Below are positions 34,027 through 43,462 of a DNA stretch of 64,000 nucleotides, piece by piece. The DNA is from JBEKCB01 sp052139675 (GTDB lineage: Bacteria > Planctomycetota > Brocadiia > CAIUPP01), in the NCBI GenBank assembly GCA_052139675.1, contig JBKQWE010000085.1, positions 26,104 through 90,103 of the forward strand, read 5' to 3'. Position 1 is the stretch's first letter, and each line of letters opens with the position of its first letter. The notes beneath the pieces are model-generated. The model made no database searches and was not told where the DNA came from. It saw only the letters and a list, made by a program, of their open reading frames with translations. Made by a program: the position numbers and the translations under genes.

Positions 34027-35322
34027 TTGGAGTCTGCCGTGATCACGCAAACCGACCTGTACCGCCGACTGAAGCTCGCGGTGGACGGCATGCCGGCGAT
34101 TGACACGCACGTTCATCTCGATGCCGCCGATCCGCTCAGCCCGGACGTGCTGGCGGTGGTCCAGTACCACAACTACTTCAGCGAAGTGACCGGCGCAGCG
34201 GCCGAACTGCCGTTCGATGACCGCATGCCGCCGCGCGAACGCCTGCGGGCGATGGCGCCTCTTCTGAAGATCTCGAACCGTTCCGCCCACGCCTGGATGC
34301 TGCGGGAGACGCTGCGGCAGGTTTACGGCTTCGACGAGGAATTGACGCCGAAAAACTGCGATCGGCTTTACGATGAATCCGTCGCGCGCCGGCAGCGGCC
34401 CGGCCGCTTCGCCGAAGTCTGCCGCATCGCCGGAGTGTCCGGCATCCTCGTCCATCTTCCGCCCCGGCCCGTGGCGCAGTGCGGCGCGGATGACGCGATC
34501 TTCGTCGGCCTGAGCGACCTGCGCGTTCCCGCCCTGCCGGACCGGAAAGCGCTCGCGTCCTTCGAAAAACAATCCGGCCACGCGGTTCACGGCCCGCGCG
34601 ATTTACTGGAGGCCGCCGTCTCCTGCTGCAAGCGCTCCGCCGACGCCGGGCAGGCGGGCCTGCGCGTCAATATCCCGCCGGGCTGCGTCATTCGCGATGG
34701 GACGCCGGCTGAGCGGGAAAACGCTTTCGCCAAGGCTGCGACCGACAAAACGCTTTCGCCGGAGGAGACGCAACTCCTTCAAACGCTGGCGCTGGACGCC
34801 GCCGCGACGGGCGCGGCGGCGTCCGGGCTGGCCGTGCAAATATTCCTCGCGACCGGACTGGTGAACGGCGTTTCGTTCCCCGCCGCCGATCCGCATCTCC
34901 TGAGTTCGCTGATAACGTATCTCACGCGCTATCCGAAGGTCCGCTTTGAAGTCTACACGGTCGTCGAGAGCTTCACCCAGCCGCTCGGCCTCCTGGCCAA
35001 GTACCGGCGGAACTGCCACCTCGGCGGCTGCTGGTGGTTCTGCCAGTTTCCCGAGATCATGGCGCAGACCTACTCGCTGCGCCTGGACATGCTGCCGGCC
35101 TCGAAGTGGAGCGCTTTCTTCAGCGACTCCTACGTGGCCGAATGGATCGTGGGCAAGATGGCCCTCACGCGGAAAGAGCTGACGAAAGCGCTGGCCCTCA
35201 AGGTGGCGGACGGGTACATGACCGAGGAGGACGCGCTGGCGACAGCGCGCGAGGCGCTGTTCGAAACGCCCAGCCGGATCTACGGCCTGCCCCGGAAACA
35301 GCGCACGTTGCAGGGGCATTGA
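34027..35322 (+). CDS. Amidohydrolase-superfamily protein resembling uronate isomerase
   Basis: 431 residues from TTG 34027, with AGGGGTGA upstream; a GTG at 34039 is an alternative. IDTHVHLDAADPL gives the metal-ligand His28-x-His30. In the C-terminal half EVYTVVESFTQPLGLLAK, LGGCWWFCQFPEIMAQTYS and ALFETPSRIYGL parallel the strand and loop order of glucuronate/galacturonate isomerases (UxaC), which interconvert uronates and ketouronates. Identity to true UxaC is clearly distant, so other sugar-acid hydrolases are possible. It could use uronic acids released by the heparinase-like protein encoded convergently next door. Confidence 0.7.
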   Translation: MESAVITQTDLYRRLKLAVDGMPAIDTHVHLDAADPLSPDVLAVVQYHNYFSEVTGAAAELPFDDRMPPRERLRAMAPLLKISNRSAHAWMLRETLRQVYGFDEELTPKNCDRLYDESVARRQRPGRFAEVCRIAGVSGILVHLPPRPVAQCGADDAIFVGLSDLRVPALPDRKALASFEKQSGHAVHGPRDLLEAAVSCCKRSADAGQAGLRVNIPPGCVIRDGTPAERENAFAKAATDKTLSPEETQLLQTLALDAAATGAAASGLAVQIFLATGLVNGVSFPAADPHLLSSLITYLTRYPKVRFEVYTVVESFTQPLGLLAKYRRNCHLGGCWWFCQFPEIMAQTYSLRLDMLPASKWSAFFSDSYVAEWIVGKMALTRKELTKALALKVADGYMTEEDALATAREALFETPSRIYGLPRKQRTLQGH

Positions 35323-35335
35323 AGCGGTATCACCG

Positions 35336-37552
35336 TTACGGCGCCGGCGGCGCGGCCGTCTGGGCATCCACCGTTACGTCGAAGCCGCCCTGGCGCGAGC
35401 CGTGCCAGGTGGCCGCCTCAAACCTGCCCTTGGCCGCCTCCCATTTCCACGTGTCGGCGATGCCCTGCCCGCTGACCGTGATCGTCGCCTTGTCCGGACC
35501 GTCGGGCGTCAGGGTGACTTTCACTTCCTTGTGCCACGGGTCAATGACGCAGGCGTAGCGCGCGGCGTTTCCCTTGGCGCTGGCCTGGAGCTGTTGCCAG
35601 TTCATCAGTTTGCTGCGATCGTTGGCGGTCGAGACGCCGATCTTCGACTTGAGCGGCACGTCCGCCACAAGCTGGAACTCGCACTCGGCAGCGCCCTTGG
35701 CCAGCCGGTAGCGCCCCTCGGCCGCGTTCACCGGCTGGAGCCTGGCGCCCTGGATGAGCCAGGTGATCTCGACCGGCTTCGGCGAGCGGATGTCGTCGAA
35801 CGTCAGAATGTAGCCGTCCTTGACCCAGATGAAAGTCCGGCGGAAACGGTCAATGGCCGGGCGGCTCTTCTTGGCCGCGGCATCCTCGTAAGCCAGGTAC
35901 GACCCGGCCGCCTCGCCTTCGGCCACCACGACATCGCCGGCGTCCTTATAGGCGGTGATCTTGGCCATCTCCGTCATGTCGTGATCGCCGGGCTGTTGCC
36001 ACTCCTGCCCTTCGGGTTGCCCGTCCGCGGCCTGGCCGATGCCGTTGATCAGGATCGTGTTGACGCTCGAGGAGAGCTTGCCCGGCCTCTCCGCATAGCG
36101 GTCCGTCTCGGCCAGGTACTCGCCATCGCCCAGGACGACGAAGGAATTCGCGTCGGGATGATCATGGGCCACGTTTTCGTAGGGCAGCTTGCCGTCGGCG
36201 TCCTTGCGGCTCAATCGCCAGGCGCCGGCCTTGTAGCCGCCCATCGGGCCGCACTTGAACATCGCGGCCACGGCCTTGTCCTGCCAGGAATCGCGCGTGA
36301 CGGAAATCCCCAAGTCCGGCAGGAACGCCGTCGTCGGCAGGTTGGCGTAATGGCCGCCCTGCACGGTCTGATCATTGAAGATCAGCGGCTGCCATGCGGA
36401 CCCCTTCGCGCTCCATCCTTTGTCGTTGACTTGCAGGCCATGCCGGATGCCGTCCATGACGTCGGCCTGCTTATATATAGCGGCTGTTTTCAGGAAGAAC
36501 GGATTGAAACTGGCCCCCTTGGTGAAGCAGTCGCCGAAGTACAGGGCCTCGGTCAGGCCCGGCGCCGAGATGTCCAGCGCGTAGGTGGCCACATTCCGAT
36601 AGAACGGCAAGTCGAGATAATGCGTCCCGCTCAAATCGTCCGAGACTTTGAGCGCCATGCCCAGGGCGCCGGAACTGCCGCCGTAATAGGGTCCCTCGTG
36701 CTGGCTGCCGTCCGCCGGCAACCAGTCCGCCATGAACTTGAGTTCCTTCTCCACCTCGCTGAGCAGCCACTGTTCCTCCGGTTTGCCCTCGCCCGTGCCG
36801 AGGGCGGCCAGCGTCATGCCCCAGTCCCGGAACCAGCGGTGATTGTACGCCGGCACGCCGTGCCAGTAGTCGCCGCCGGGATTGGCGCCCTTGTGGCCGC
36901 CGTAGTACATCGCGCGGGCATGCTGCCAGAGCACCTGGCGGAACTCCTCGCGGAACGCCGGGTCCAGATCGTTGTACAGCCAGTCCCACGTCAGCGACGC
37001 GCCGACCATCGTGAACGACGCCGTCGTATCGCTGTTCCGCTCATCGCGCGGTCCGAGCTGCTTCAACTTCTGCATGACCTTGGCATAGGCCTCCGGCGTG
37101 TCGGCCACGGCCGGCTCGCCGCCCTCGGTCCAATCGGCCGTCCCGGCCAGCCATTTCAGGTAAGCTACCGACTTCTCGAACGAGGCGTGGTCCTTCGTCA
37201 GCACATAGTGCAGGGCCACCGTCGGAATCTTGAGCAGCCCGTATTCCTGGCCCCAGGCCGGGCTCGTCTTGCGATCTTTCGGCACCGTGCACTCGGCGAC
37301 ATAACTTTCGATGTACGCCCGGTAGATGCTGCCCTGCGGGCTGTTGAACAAGGCCTTGAGCTGCGGAATCCGCTCGGCGGTGATCAGCAGCCTCGGATGC
37401 TTGTTCGCAGCGGCATCAAGGTACTTGACGGCCGGCCCTTCCGCCGCGGCCGGATCCTTTTCCGGCATGATCGGCCCCGCGGCCCGTACCGACGCAGCAA
37501 AGACCAACGCAGCCGAAACCAGCGCCGCCGACGGCAGGAGGATCTTCATCAT
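35336..37552 (-). CDS. Exported heparinase II/III-like polysaccharide lyase
   Basis: 738 residues from ATG 37552 or the next ATG at 37549, with GGAAGGAC upstream. Signal peptide to about residue 24 (LVSAALVFAASVRA). HPRLLITAERIPQLKALF opens an alpha/alpha-toroid domain (ASLTWDWLYNDLDPAFREEF, GVPAYNHRWFRDWGMTLAAL). The C-terminal beta-sandwich shows the heparinase II/III signature AHDHPDANSFVVLGDGEYLA followed by SVNTILING, with candidate catalytic Tyr/His. Relatives cleave uronic-acid polysaccharides such as heparin-like glycans or alginate. It converges on the uronate-isomerase-like gene with 13 bp between stops. Confidence 0.85.
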   Translation of the reverse strand: MMKILLPSAALVSAALVFAASVRAAGPIMPEKDPAAAEGPAVKYLDAAANKHPRLLITAERIPQLKALFNSPQGSIYRAYIESYVAECTVPKDRKTSPAWGQEYGLLKIPTVALHYVLTKDHASFEKSVAYLKWLAGTADWTEGGEPAVADTPEAYAKVMQKLKQLGPRDERNSDTTASFTMVGASLTWDWLYNDLDPAFREEFRQVLWQHARAMYYGGHKGANPGGDYWHGVPAYNHRWFRDWGMTLAALGTGEGKPEEQWLLSEVEKELKFMADWLPADGSQHEGPYYGGSSGALGMALKVSDDLSGTHYLDLPFYRNVATYALDISAPGLTEALYFGDCFTKGASFNPFFLKTAAIYKQADVMDGIRHGLQVNDKGWSAKGSAWQPLIFNDQTVQGGHYANLPTTAFLPDLGISVTRDSWQDKAVAAMFKCGPMGGYKAGAWRLSRKDADGKLPYENVAHDHPDANSFVVLGDGEYLAETDRYAERPGKLSSSVNTILINGIGQAADGQPEGQEWQQPGDHDMTEMAKITAYKDAGDVVVAEGEAAGSYLAYEDAAAKKSRPAIDRFRRTFIWVKDGYILTFDDIRSPKPVEITWLIQGARLQPVNAAEGRYRLAKGAAECEFQLVADVPLKSKIGVSTANDRSKLMNWQQLQASAKGNAARYACVIDPWHKEVKVTLTPDGPDKATITVSGQGIADTWKWEAAKGRFEAATWHGSRQGGFDVTVDAQTAAPPAP

Positions 37553-37692
37553 TTGTCCTTCCGAACTGGTCTACCGATTCAGCCGGGATTTCCCGTTTGA
37601 CCGTCCTCCGAAGGACGGTCGGCTTTGACGTATGAGACTAGAGAGTTCGGTTGCCGCTGTCAAATCAACCCCGTCGCGGCAGACCTGCGGCG

Positions 37693-38640
37693 CTACCGCA
37701 CCTGCTCCCGGATCCCTCCGAAAAGCTCCCGCAGGCGATGCATCCGTTCCGAGTCGAAATAAGGCCGTTCGAGCGCGCGCAGGTTCGCTTGCAGGCGATC
37801 AGGGCTCGCCATGCCCACGCAACAGGTGCTGACATCGTGCGCGAGCACGTAGCGCAGCGCCGCTTCCGGCACGGGATACGGCTGGAGAAAGTCGAACAGG
37901 TCCGCGTCCGTGTAGGGCGCTCGGGCGGGCAGGTTGCCTTTTGCGACGTGACGCCGCACGCATTCCAGCGCGGCCGGAACGGATACCAGTCCGGATTCCC
38001 GCGACGCCTGGTTCAGCGGCATCATGACAACCATCCCGACATTGTGGCGCCGGCAGAGAGGCAGCACGGACTCCGCAGCGGTCTGGAGGAGAAAGTTCAG
38101 GGTGAGCATGACGACGTCGAAGGCGCCGGTCGGCACCGCGCGCTTCAGGATTTCATGGGTCCCATCGCCTTCCGAGAGTTCGCTGATGCCGATGAAGCGC
38201 ACCGTCCCTCGGGCGCGCAGCCTGATCATGGCGTCCAGACAGCCGTCATTCATGAAACGGTCCAGCGATTCCAGCGTGCGCAGGCCGTGTCCGAGCAGGA
38301 TGTCGAGATGCCCTCTCTTCAGTCGTCGCAGGCTGCCCTCGACAGAGGCCGTCAGAGCCTTCGGCGAACCGGTATAGGCTGCGCCAGGGGCCCATCCGTC
38401 ATAAGGGCGGTACTTCGTCTCGACGATGACGTCCTCACGGCCGTGAAGCGCTTCGCCGAGGACTTCCTCCGACATGCCATCGTCATACCCGGCCGCCGTG
38501 TCTATGAAGTTCACCCCCGCATCAATGGCCGCCTTCACGGTCTCGACGAAGCGCGGCCGGTCGCGCGCAGCGCCGCGAGCCGCGCCGAGACCGAGCTCGG
38601 AAACTTTCAGGTTCGTGCGTCCGAGTTGCCGGTAAAGCAA
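37693..38640 (-). CDS. Aldo/keto reductase
   Basis: 315 residues if the TTG at 38640 is the start, chosen because AGGAG lies 7 nt upstream and the sequence then begins (M)LYRQLGRTNLKVSELGLG, the usual family start. The catalytic tetrad is visible: Asp and Tyr in FIDTAAGYDDG, Lys in VIVETKYR and His in DILLGHG. ISELSEGDG and the C-terminal CCVGMASPDRLQANL match NADPH-binding segments. Substrate unknown; such enzymes in sugar-degrading bacteria often reduce or oxidise sugars. Two long hairpins separate it from the next minus-strand gene. Confidence 0.92.
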   Translation of the reverse strand: MLYRQLGRTNLKVSELGLGAARGAARDRPRFVETVKAAIDAGVNFIDTAAGYDDGMSEEVLGEALHGREDVIVETKYRPYDGWAPGAAYTGSPKALTASVEGSLRRLKRGHLDILLGHGLRTLESLDRFMNDGCLDAMIRLRARGTVRFIGISELSEGDGTHEILKRAVPTGAFDVVMLTLNFLLQTAAESVLPLCRRHNVGMVVMMPLNQASRESGLVSVPAALECVRRHVAKGNLPARAPYTDADLFDFLQPYPVPEAALRYVLAHDVSTCCVGMASPDRLQANLRALERPYFDSERMHRLRELFGGIREQVR

Positions 38641-38688
38641 GGATGCTCCTTCGGAACGGCGCCTCCGGCGGCCGTTCAAGACCCGCCA

Positions 38689-38734
38689 GTGTTTAGTTGC
38701 GTAAATTGGCGTACCAATTTACGCAACTAAACAC
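38689..38734. repeat. Perfect 21-bp hairpin, copy 1 of a covarying pair
   Basis: The arm GTGTTTAGTTGCGTAAATTG plus one G (38689-38709) is followed by the loop CGTA and its exact complement (38714-38734). The element at 38785-38827 has the same shape and length with four arm substitutions that are matched on the opposite arm. Confidence 0.88.
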
Positions 38735-38784
38735 GGTCCAACGGAACGCATAACCCAGTACAACGACGCGGCTTATCGCGGTCA

Positions 38785-38827
38785 TGCTTACTTGCGGAAA
38801 TAGGACGCCTATTTCCGCAAGTAAGCA
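38785..38827. repeat. Perfect 20-bp hairpin, copy 2 of a covarying pair
   Basis: TGCTTACTTGCGGAAATAGG (38785-38804), loop ACG, then its exact complement (38808-38827). Against copy 1 the arm differs at four positions, each compensated in the other arm. The right arm supplies the stop codon and last four codons (YLRK) of the beta-helix gene ending at 38809. Confidence 0.88.
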
Positions 38828-40365
38828 CCAGGCGTGTTGGAGAGGTTGCCGAGGAATGCTCCGGCGTCCCACGGGCCGGATTTGGGGCGCGGCCGACCGT
38901 CCTTGTCGAGATTGAGCGCCGGGATGCCGGCGCCGGTGAGATTCTCGCCGACGCCGATGACCATGGATTTCGGTCCCGGCCGGCCGGTCTTCAGGTCCAC
39001 ACCCGGATCCGCATTCGGCCCGGTGAGATTGATCGAATGGGCGTCGCTGCGGCAGGCGGAGCGCCAGGTGTCGAGGCTTGAGGTGTATATCTTTTCGTTC
39101 CAGACGAAACCGTTATAAACGCCGGTCGGCAGGAAATAAAAGTTGTGGTCGAAGTCCACGACGCCGGTGATTCTCTTGGCGGAGATGCACGTGGCGCAGC
39201 GGATAGCGACATTGTTCTTGAAGTGCGCGTTGACGAGATTATTGATGCCGTACGCGAGGCTCGTGCCGTCGCCGATGGCGATGTTGTTATACACTTCCGC
39301 GGTGCCGTTGCCGACGTTCAGGAGGCCCGTGTACGAGACCGAGTTGCCGATGAGCACGTTGTTGAAAATCTTGCTCGTGCCCGCGTCATCCGACCAGGGG
39401 CTGGTTCCGCTCTCGATGAAAATGTGGCCGGTGACGTTCTTGCCGATGTCACCGTCGAAAAGGTTGTCGTAAATCTGCAGGTCGGTCGCGGCCGCAGGCG
39501 GAGTGGCATACGCATGGACGCCGTCGTGGTGATAGGCGTTCCGCGTGGTGTCCCAATTGGCGTAATCGTGGACGTGGTTGTTGTGGAACTTGATGCCGGA
39601 GGCTTTCACGGTCGTGCCCCATCCCCCGACGGTGAAGCCGTGGTCCGTGCGCGAAATGTCGTTGTTGTAAACGTCCACATCGGAATCGCCGTTTCCGTAA
39701 AAGAATTTAATGGACCAGTGGACATCGTGGATGACGTTATCGTGGATTTTGATGTGGCTGCCGCTGAAAAGGACCGCGCCGTCGCCATCCAGGTCGCGGG
39801 CGTCGTTGATGCTGGTGTGGACGTAGAGGTTCGAGATGTGCAGATTCTTGAACTCGCAGCGGCTGCACGCCGCCGCCTTGATCGCGACGGACGGGACGTG
39901 GAACTTCAATTGCGTGCCATTGTCCGTGTTCTCGATGATCCCGTCCCTGCCGCCATCAACGATGACGAAGCTCCGATTGGAAATATTCAGGCAGCCGTTG
40001 TCCGTATCGCTTGCCGGCATGCTGATTCGGGCATCGGGTTCAAAGAGGATGGTCAGCGGCGCGTCGGAGGTTCCGCCGCCCTGCGCGGTCAGTTGGGTGG
40101 AAATCGTGCCGCAGAGGTGAACGGTCGTCCCCGGTCCGATCTGCGAAACCCCGGCGCCCCAATTCGCCGGCGCGTTGAAAAAGGAGACGGCTTTCGCGTT
40201 CGCCGCCGACGAGCCGTCGCCCGCGCCTGCCGGCGACTGAGCGATGTAGATGTCGTTCCGCGGCGCGGCGACCGGTTTGCGCTCATCCGCCGCCATGGCC
40301 GCGAGCGCCGTCGCCGTGCACAAAAGCCCTGCAGCCCAGATGCGAAGGAGAGCGGCGCTTGTCAT
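38809..40365 (-). CDS. Exported right-handed parallel beta-helix protein
   Basis: 518 residues from ATG 40365, with AAGAAGGG upstream; an in-frame ATG 16 codons earlier is less likely. Signal peptide to about residue 26 (AGLLCTATALAAMAA). From about residue 90 the sequence has coil after coil of the parallel beta-helix type with Asn/Ile ladders (GSHIKIHDNVIHDVHWSIKF, DVDVYNNDISRTDHGFTVGG, IKFHNNHVHDYANWD, STSKIFNN-like TSKIFNNVLIGNSVSYTG). Such proteins are polysaccharide lyases or hydrolases (pectate-lyase-like superfamily) or surface structural proteins; catalytic residues cannot be chosen by eye. The final four codons lie within the hairpin at 38785-38827. Confidence 0.85.
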   Translation of the reverse strand: MTSAALLRIWAAGLLCTATALAAMAADERKPVAAPRNDIYIAQSPAGAGDGSSAANAKAVSFFNAPANWGAGVSQIGPGTTVHLCGTISTQLTAQGGGTSDAPLTILFEPDARISMPASDTDNGCLNISNRSFVIVDGGRDGIIENTDNGTQLKFHVPSVAIKAAACSRCEFKNLHISNLYVHTSINDARDLDGDGAVLFSGSHIKIHDNVIHDVHWSIKFFYGNGDSDVDVYNNDISRTDHGFTVGGWGTTVKASGIKFHNNHVHDYANWDTTRNAYHHDGVHAYATPPAAATDLQIYDNLFDGDIGKNVTGHIFIESGTSPWSDDAGTSKIFNNVLIGNSVSYTGLLNVGNGTAEVYNNIAIGDGTSLAYGINNLVNAHFKNNVAIRCATCISAKRITGVVDFDHNFYFLPTGVYNGFVWNEKIYTSSLDTWRSACRSDAHSINLTGPNADPGVDLKTGRPGPKSMVIGVGENLTGAGIPALNLDKDGRPRPKSGPWDAGAFLGNLSNTPGAYLRK

Positions 40366-40567
40366 GTCATTTCCCTTCTTGGAAATGCGGGCCGGATATT
40401 CCACCGGCGTCATGAAAACGATGGTCAGCCATAGAACACCGCATTCTGACGATCAGAATCTCGCCTGTCAAGAAAAGGATCGCTGACTGTTGCCGCGCTG
40501 TGCCGCTGAAGCCGTCCGGCTGGGCCTTCTTGCGGTTGTCAGGACCGCGTGGTAAAGTCCTGAAACA

Positions 40568-42364
40568 ATGTTTTTGAGGAAGAAGGAAGCCGTGGTGGCC
40601 GGAAAACGGTGGTCGTTCAGGTGGAGCGCGTTCACGCTCATTGAGATGCTGGTCGTGATCGGCATCATCGCCATCCTTGCCGCTCTGCTGCTGCCGGCGC
40701 TGATAGGGGCGCGGGAGAAAGCGCGGCGGGCGAGCTGCATGTCCCGCCTGCGCCAGATTGGCCTCGCGCTGACCGCGTATTCAGGCGACTATGGCGAGTA
40801 CTTGCCGGGCGACCCCAACTGGGGCTCGCCGAATGCCTGTCACCTGGCTGATGATACGGACATCGCCGGTGACTGCGCGACCATGTGTATCCCATATGCC
40901 CAAGGGATGGTGGGCCAGGGACCGCCAATAGATTGCGGCCCCGGTTCTGGCACACCCGGAGAGTATTGGATAGGGGCCTACACCGACGCCTCCGGCAGCG
41001 GTCCGCAGACCCAGATTCACATGGGCTGGGAAATGGGGGTTGGTGGTAACGCCTCCGGCTGGCAATCCGGCTATTTTGACAACCCGGCATCCTTCTACGG
41101 CGTGATTGCCTACAACCGCGACAACGTTTGGGACGTCACCACGGGCCTAATTGATACCCCGACCAACTGGACCGCGGGCAACCTGACCCTGGGACCGACG
41201 GGCCTGGGCCTGCTCGCCGCGGGCAATTATATCGGGGACCTGCAGACATTCTACTGCCCTACGGGCCAGGCCTATGACGCGAGCATCCCGCCGAATAGTG
41301 ACTTGAGCAGCGGCGCCGGCGTGTATTGCAGCAAACAGGGCTGTCCCTCGCTCGAGTCCGCCGTAGGTATGTATGGGTGTTTCCTCGTCAACACCGCCGT
41401 CCAAAACCTCAAGCTACTCGGCGGCGCCGACCCGAAGTACCTCACCCATGGCGACCTCACCTCCATTGACCTGAACGCCTATGCACTGATGGGGGGCGGG
41501 CACGGGAACTTCCCTGGCTTTGGCTTGATACCGTTCTACGGCATTGGGAGTGGCTTTCAGTATGTCGCACCCGCACCCAAGACAGCATTGACGACTACCA
41601 ACACTTACGCGCCGTTTGCCGGCACCGGGAGTTCCGTCGTGATCGGCTGCTCCTATGCGTATCGCAACCAGGCGAACAGCAATGGCGGCCAGCACATCAC
41701 CCAGAACATGTGGAGCTGCCGCAGCGCCGGCACCATGCTTCCAGCCAATTTCCCCAGCCTGTATATCCCCGGCAGCGGCGAAGCCGACCCTACCGGCACC
41801 CTCGGCTACTACAACCGGATGCCGTCCCCCCGTTTCGTGCAGTTGCAGAACACCTGTCCGGAGCGGAAGACCACGAAGATGCTCGGCGCCTTGTCCATCG
41901 CGGCCGACCGTTTCGACGCCCACATTAACATGTGGAACCAGGATAATTTAGGAGCGCCCGGCCAGTCGAGTGGAGTGGTTCCATGGCCGATTCCCGGCCA
42001 GGGCATTTACGGACACAAGGTTGGATACAATGTCCTCTTCGGCGATGGCCACGTGGCCTGGGATGGCGACCCGGGGCAGTGGTGGATCTGGGCGTTCAAC
42101 AAGGACTGCGATTCGCTGGGGTATAGCCCCGGCAGCGGCGGCAGTCCAGCCACCGCTACTGACAACAGACCCAATACAAACTGCGCGACCGACATCAACG
42201 GCGGCTGCGCGAACAATTCAGGCGGCGGCAACGGCTCGTTCAGTTACGGGATGGGGATCTTCACCCTGTTCGACGACAAGTTCAACGGCGAGGCGGTCTC
42301 GGGCTTCTACATCGGCGATTTTGCCGGCGTTCAATCTTCGCTGTTTGGCGGTGACTATCCATAG
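40568..42364 (+). CDS. Very large prepilin-like protein with N-terminal methylation motif
   Basis: 598 residues from ATG 40568; a GTG at 40592 with AAGGA just upstream may be the true start. The class III/pseudopilin signature is AFTLIEMLVVIGIIAILAAL with the conserved Glu at position 5 of the mature chain; the residue before the cleavage site is Ala, not the usual Gly. ALIGAREKARRASCMSRLRQ follows, and VLFGDGHVAW near the end matches the H-x9-DG-type C-terminus of the DUF1559-like proteins that are multiplied in PVC genomes. The 450 residues between are Gly/Asn/Tyr-rich with many Cys. It is twice the usual length for this group. Confidence 0.87.
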   Translation: MFLRKKEAVVAGKRWSFRWSAFTLIEMLVVIGIIAILAALLLPALIGAREKARRASCMSRLRQIGLALTAYSGDYGEYLPGDPNWGSPNACHLADDTDIAGDCATMCIPYAQGMVGQGPPIDCGPGSGTPGEYWIGAYTDASGSGPQTQIHMGWEMGVGGNASGWQSGYFDNPASFYGVIAYNRDNVWDVTTGLIDTPTNWTAGNLTLGPTGLGLLAAGNYIGDLQTFYCPTGQAYDASIPPNSDLSSGAGVYCSKQGCPSLESAVGMYGCFLVNTAVQNLKLLGGADPKYLTHGDLTSIDLNAYALMGGGHGNFPGFGLIPFYGIGSGFQYVAPAPKTALTTTNTYAPFAGTGSSVVIGCSYAYRNQANSNGGQHITQNMWSCRSAGTMLPANFPSLYIPGSGEADPTGTLGYYNRMPSPRFVQLQNTCPERKTTKMLGALSIAADRFDAHINMWNQDNLGAPGQSSGVVPWPIPGQGIYGHKVGYNVLFGDGHVAWDGDPGQWWIWAFNKDCDSLGYSPGSGGSPATATDNRPNTNCATDINGGCANNSGGGNGSFSYGMGIFTLFDDKFNGEAVSGFYIGDFAGVQSSLFGGDYP

Positions 42365-42430
42365 CGTCTGTGGATTCCCGGACGGGCCGACACGAAACAG
42401 GTCTGCCGATGAGGCGATAAGGAGCGCGTC

Positions 42431-43453
42431 ATGCCCAAAGCGAACCGGATGGCCTATCTGGATGCCGACCACAAGTTCACGCTCAAGGAAGAGCCGATCC
42501 CACAGCCGGGCCCGGGCCAGGTGCTCGTGCAGGTGAAGGCGAATGGGATCTGCGGCTCCGACCTCCATTTCTGGAGAGAGGGGCGGCTGGGCAACTACGT
42601 GGTCACTCGTCCGTACGTGCCCGGCCACGAGGCGTCCGGCGAAGTGGCGGAGCTCGGCGAAGGCGTCAGCGGATTCGCCGCCGGCGATCGGGTCGTGATC
42701 GAGCCGGGCATTCCCTGCGGCCGATGCAGGTACTGCCGGGGCGGACGATACAACCTCTGCCCGGACGTGGTCTTCCTTTCCGCGCCGCCGATCAACGGCA
42801 CATTCTGCGACTTCATTGCGGTGCGCAGCGATGCGCTGCACCCGCTGCCCGCCGGGATGAACTTCGAGCAAGGGGCGCTGGTGGAACCGGCCGCCGTGGG
42901 CGTCCATGCCGTCCACCGCGCCGGAGCGTGCGCCGGGAAGACGGCGGTAATCCTGGGCTGCGGCCCGATCGGCCTGATGACTCTCCAGGCGTTCAAGGCC
43001 GCCGGCGGCGCGCGGGCGATCTGCGTTGATGCGCTCTCGGGACGCCTGGAGAAAGCCCTGTCGCTCGGGGGAGATCAGGCGCTCTCCGTCGGCGCCGACG
43101 ATGCATCGCTGGCGGACGCCGCCGACGTGGTGTTCGAGACGGCAGGCTCGGTCGCTGCGACGGCCGCGGCTTTTCGTTATGCGGCGCCGGGCGGCCGGGT
43201 GGTGCAGGTGGGCTGGCCGGAGAAGAACCTCGTCTCGCTCAACGTCGCCGACCTGATGGGCAAGGAGCTGGAGCACGTCGGCGTCAACCGTTACGCGAAC
43301 GCTTTTCCCACGGCGATCGCATGGATCGCCGCCGGACGGATTCGAGCCGACCAGATGATCACACATCGCTTCGGGTTGGACGAGATCGCCGACGCGTTCC
43401 GATCCGCTCACGATAACCGCCGCGAAGTGATCAAAGCCATTGTGGTGAACTAG
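42431..43453 (+). CDS. Zinc-dependent alcohol/polyol dehydrogenase (sorbitol dehydrogenase-like)
   Basis: 340 residues. Medium-chain dehydrogenase features: catalytic zinc ligands in ANGICGSDLHFW and PGHEASGEV, the four structural-zinc cysteines in CGRCRYCRGGRYNLC, and the NAD-binding motif AVILGCGPIGLMTLQ followed by ICVDALSGRLEKA, where the acidic residue points to NAD. This group includes sorbitol, L-iditol and threonine dehydrogenases. It starts a run of same-strand genes (42431-51376) that looks like a sugar or sugar-acid catabolic unit; the next start is 9 bp downstream. Confidence 0.92.
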   Translation: MPKANRMAYLDADHKFTLKEEPIPQPGPGQVLVQVKANGICGSDLHFWREGRLGNYVVTRPYVPGHEASGEVAELGEGVSGFAAGDRVVIEPGIPCGRCRYCRGGRYNLCPDVVFLSAPPINGTFCDFIAVRSDALHPLPAGMNFEQGALVEPAAVGVHAVHRAGACAGKTAVILGCGPIGLMTLQAFKAAGGARAICVDALSGRLEKALSLGGDQALSVGADDASLADAADVVFETAGSVAATAAAFRYAAPGGRVVQVGWPEKNLVSLNVADLMGKELEHVGVNRYANAFPTAIAWIAAGRIRADQMITHRFGLDEIADAFRSAHDNRREVIKAIVVN

Positions 43454-43462
43454 AGGAACGCC

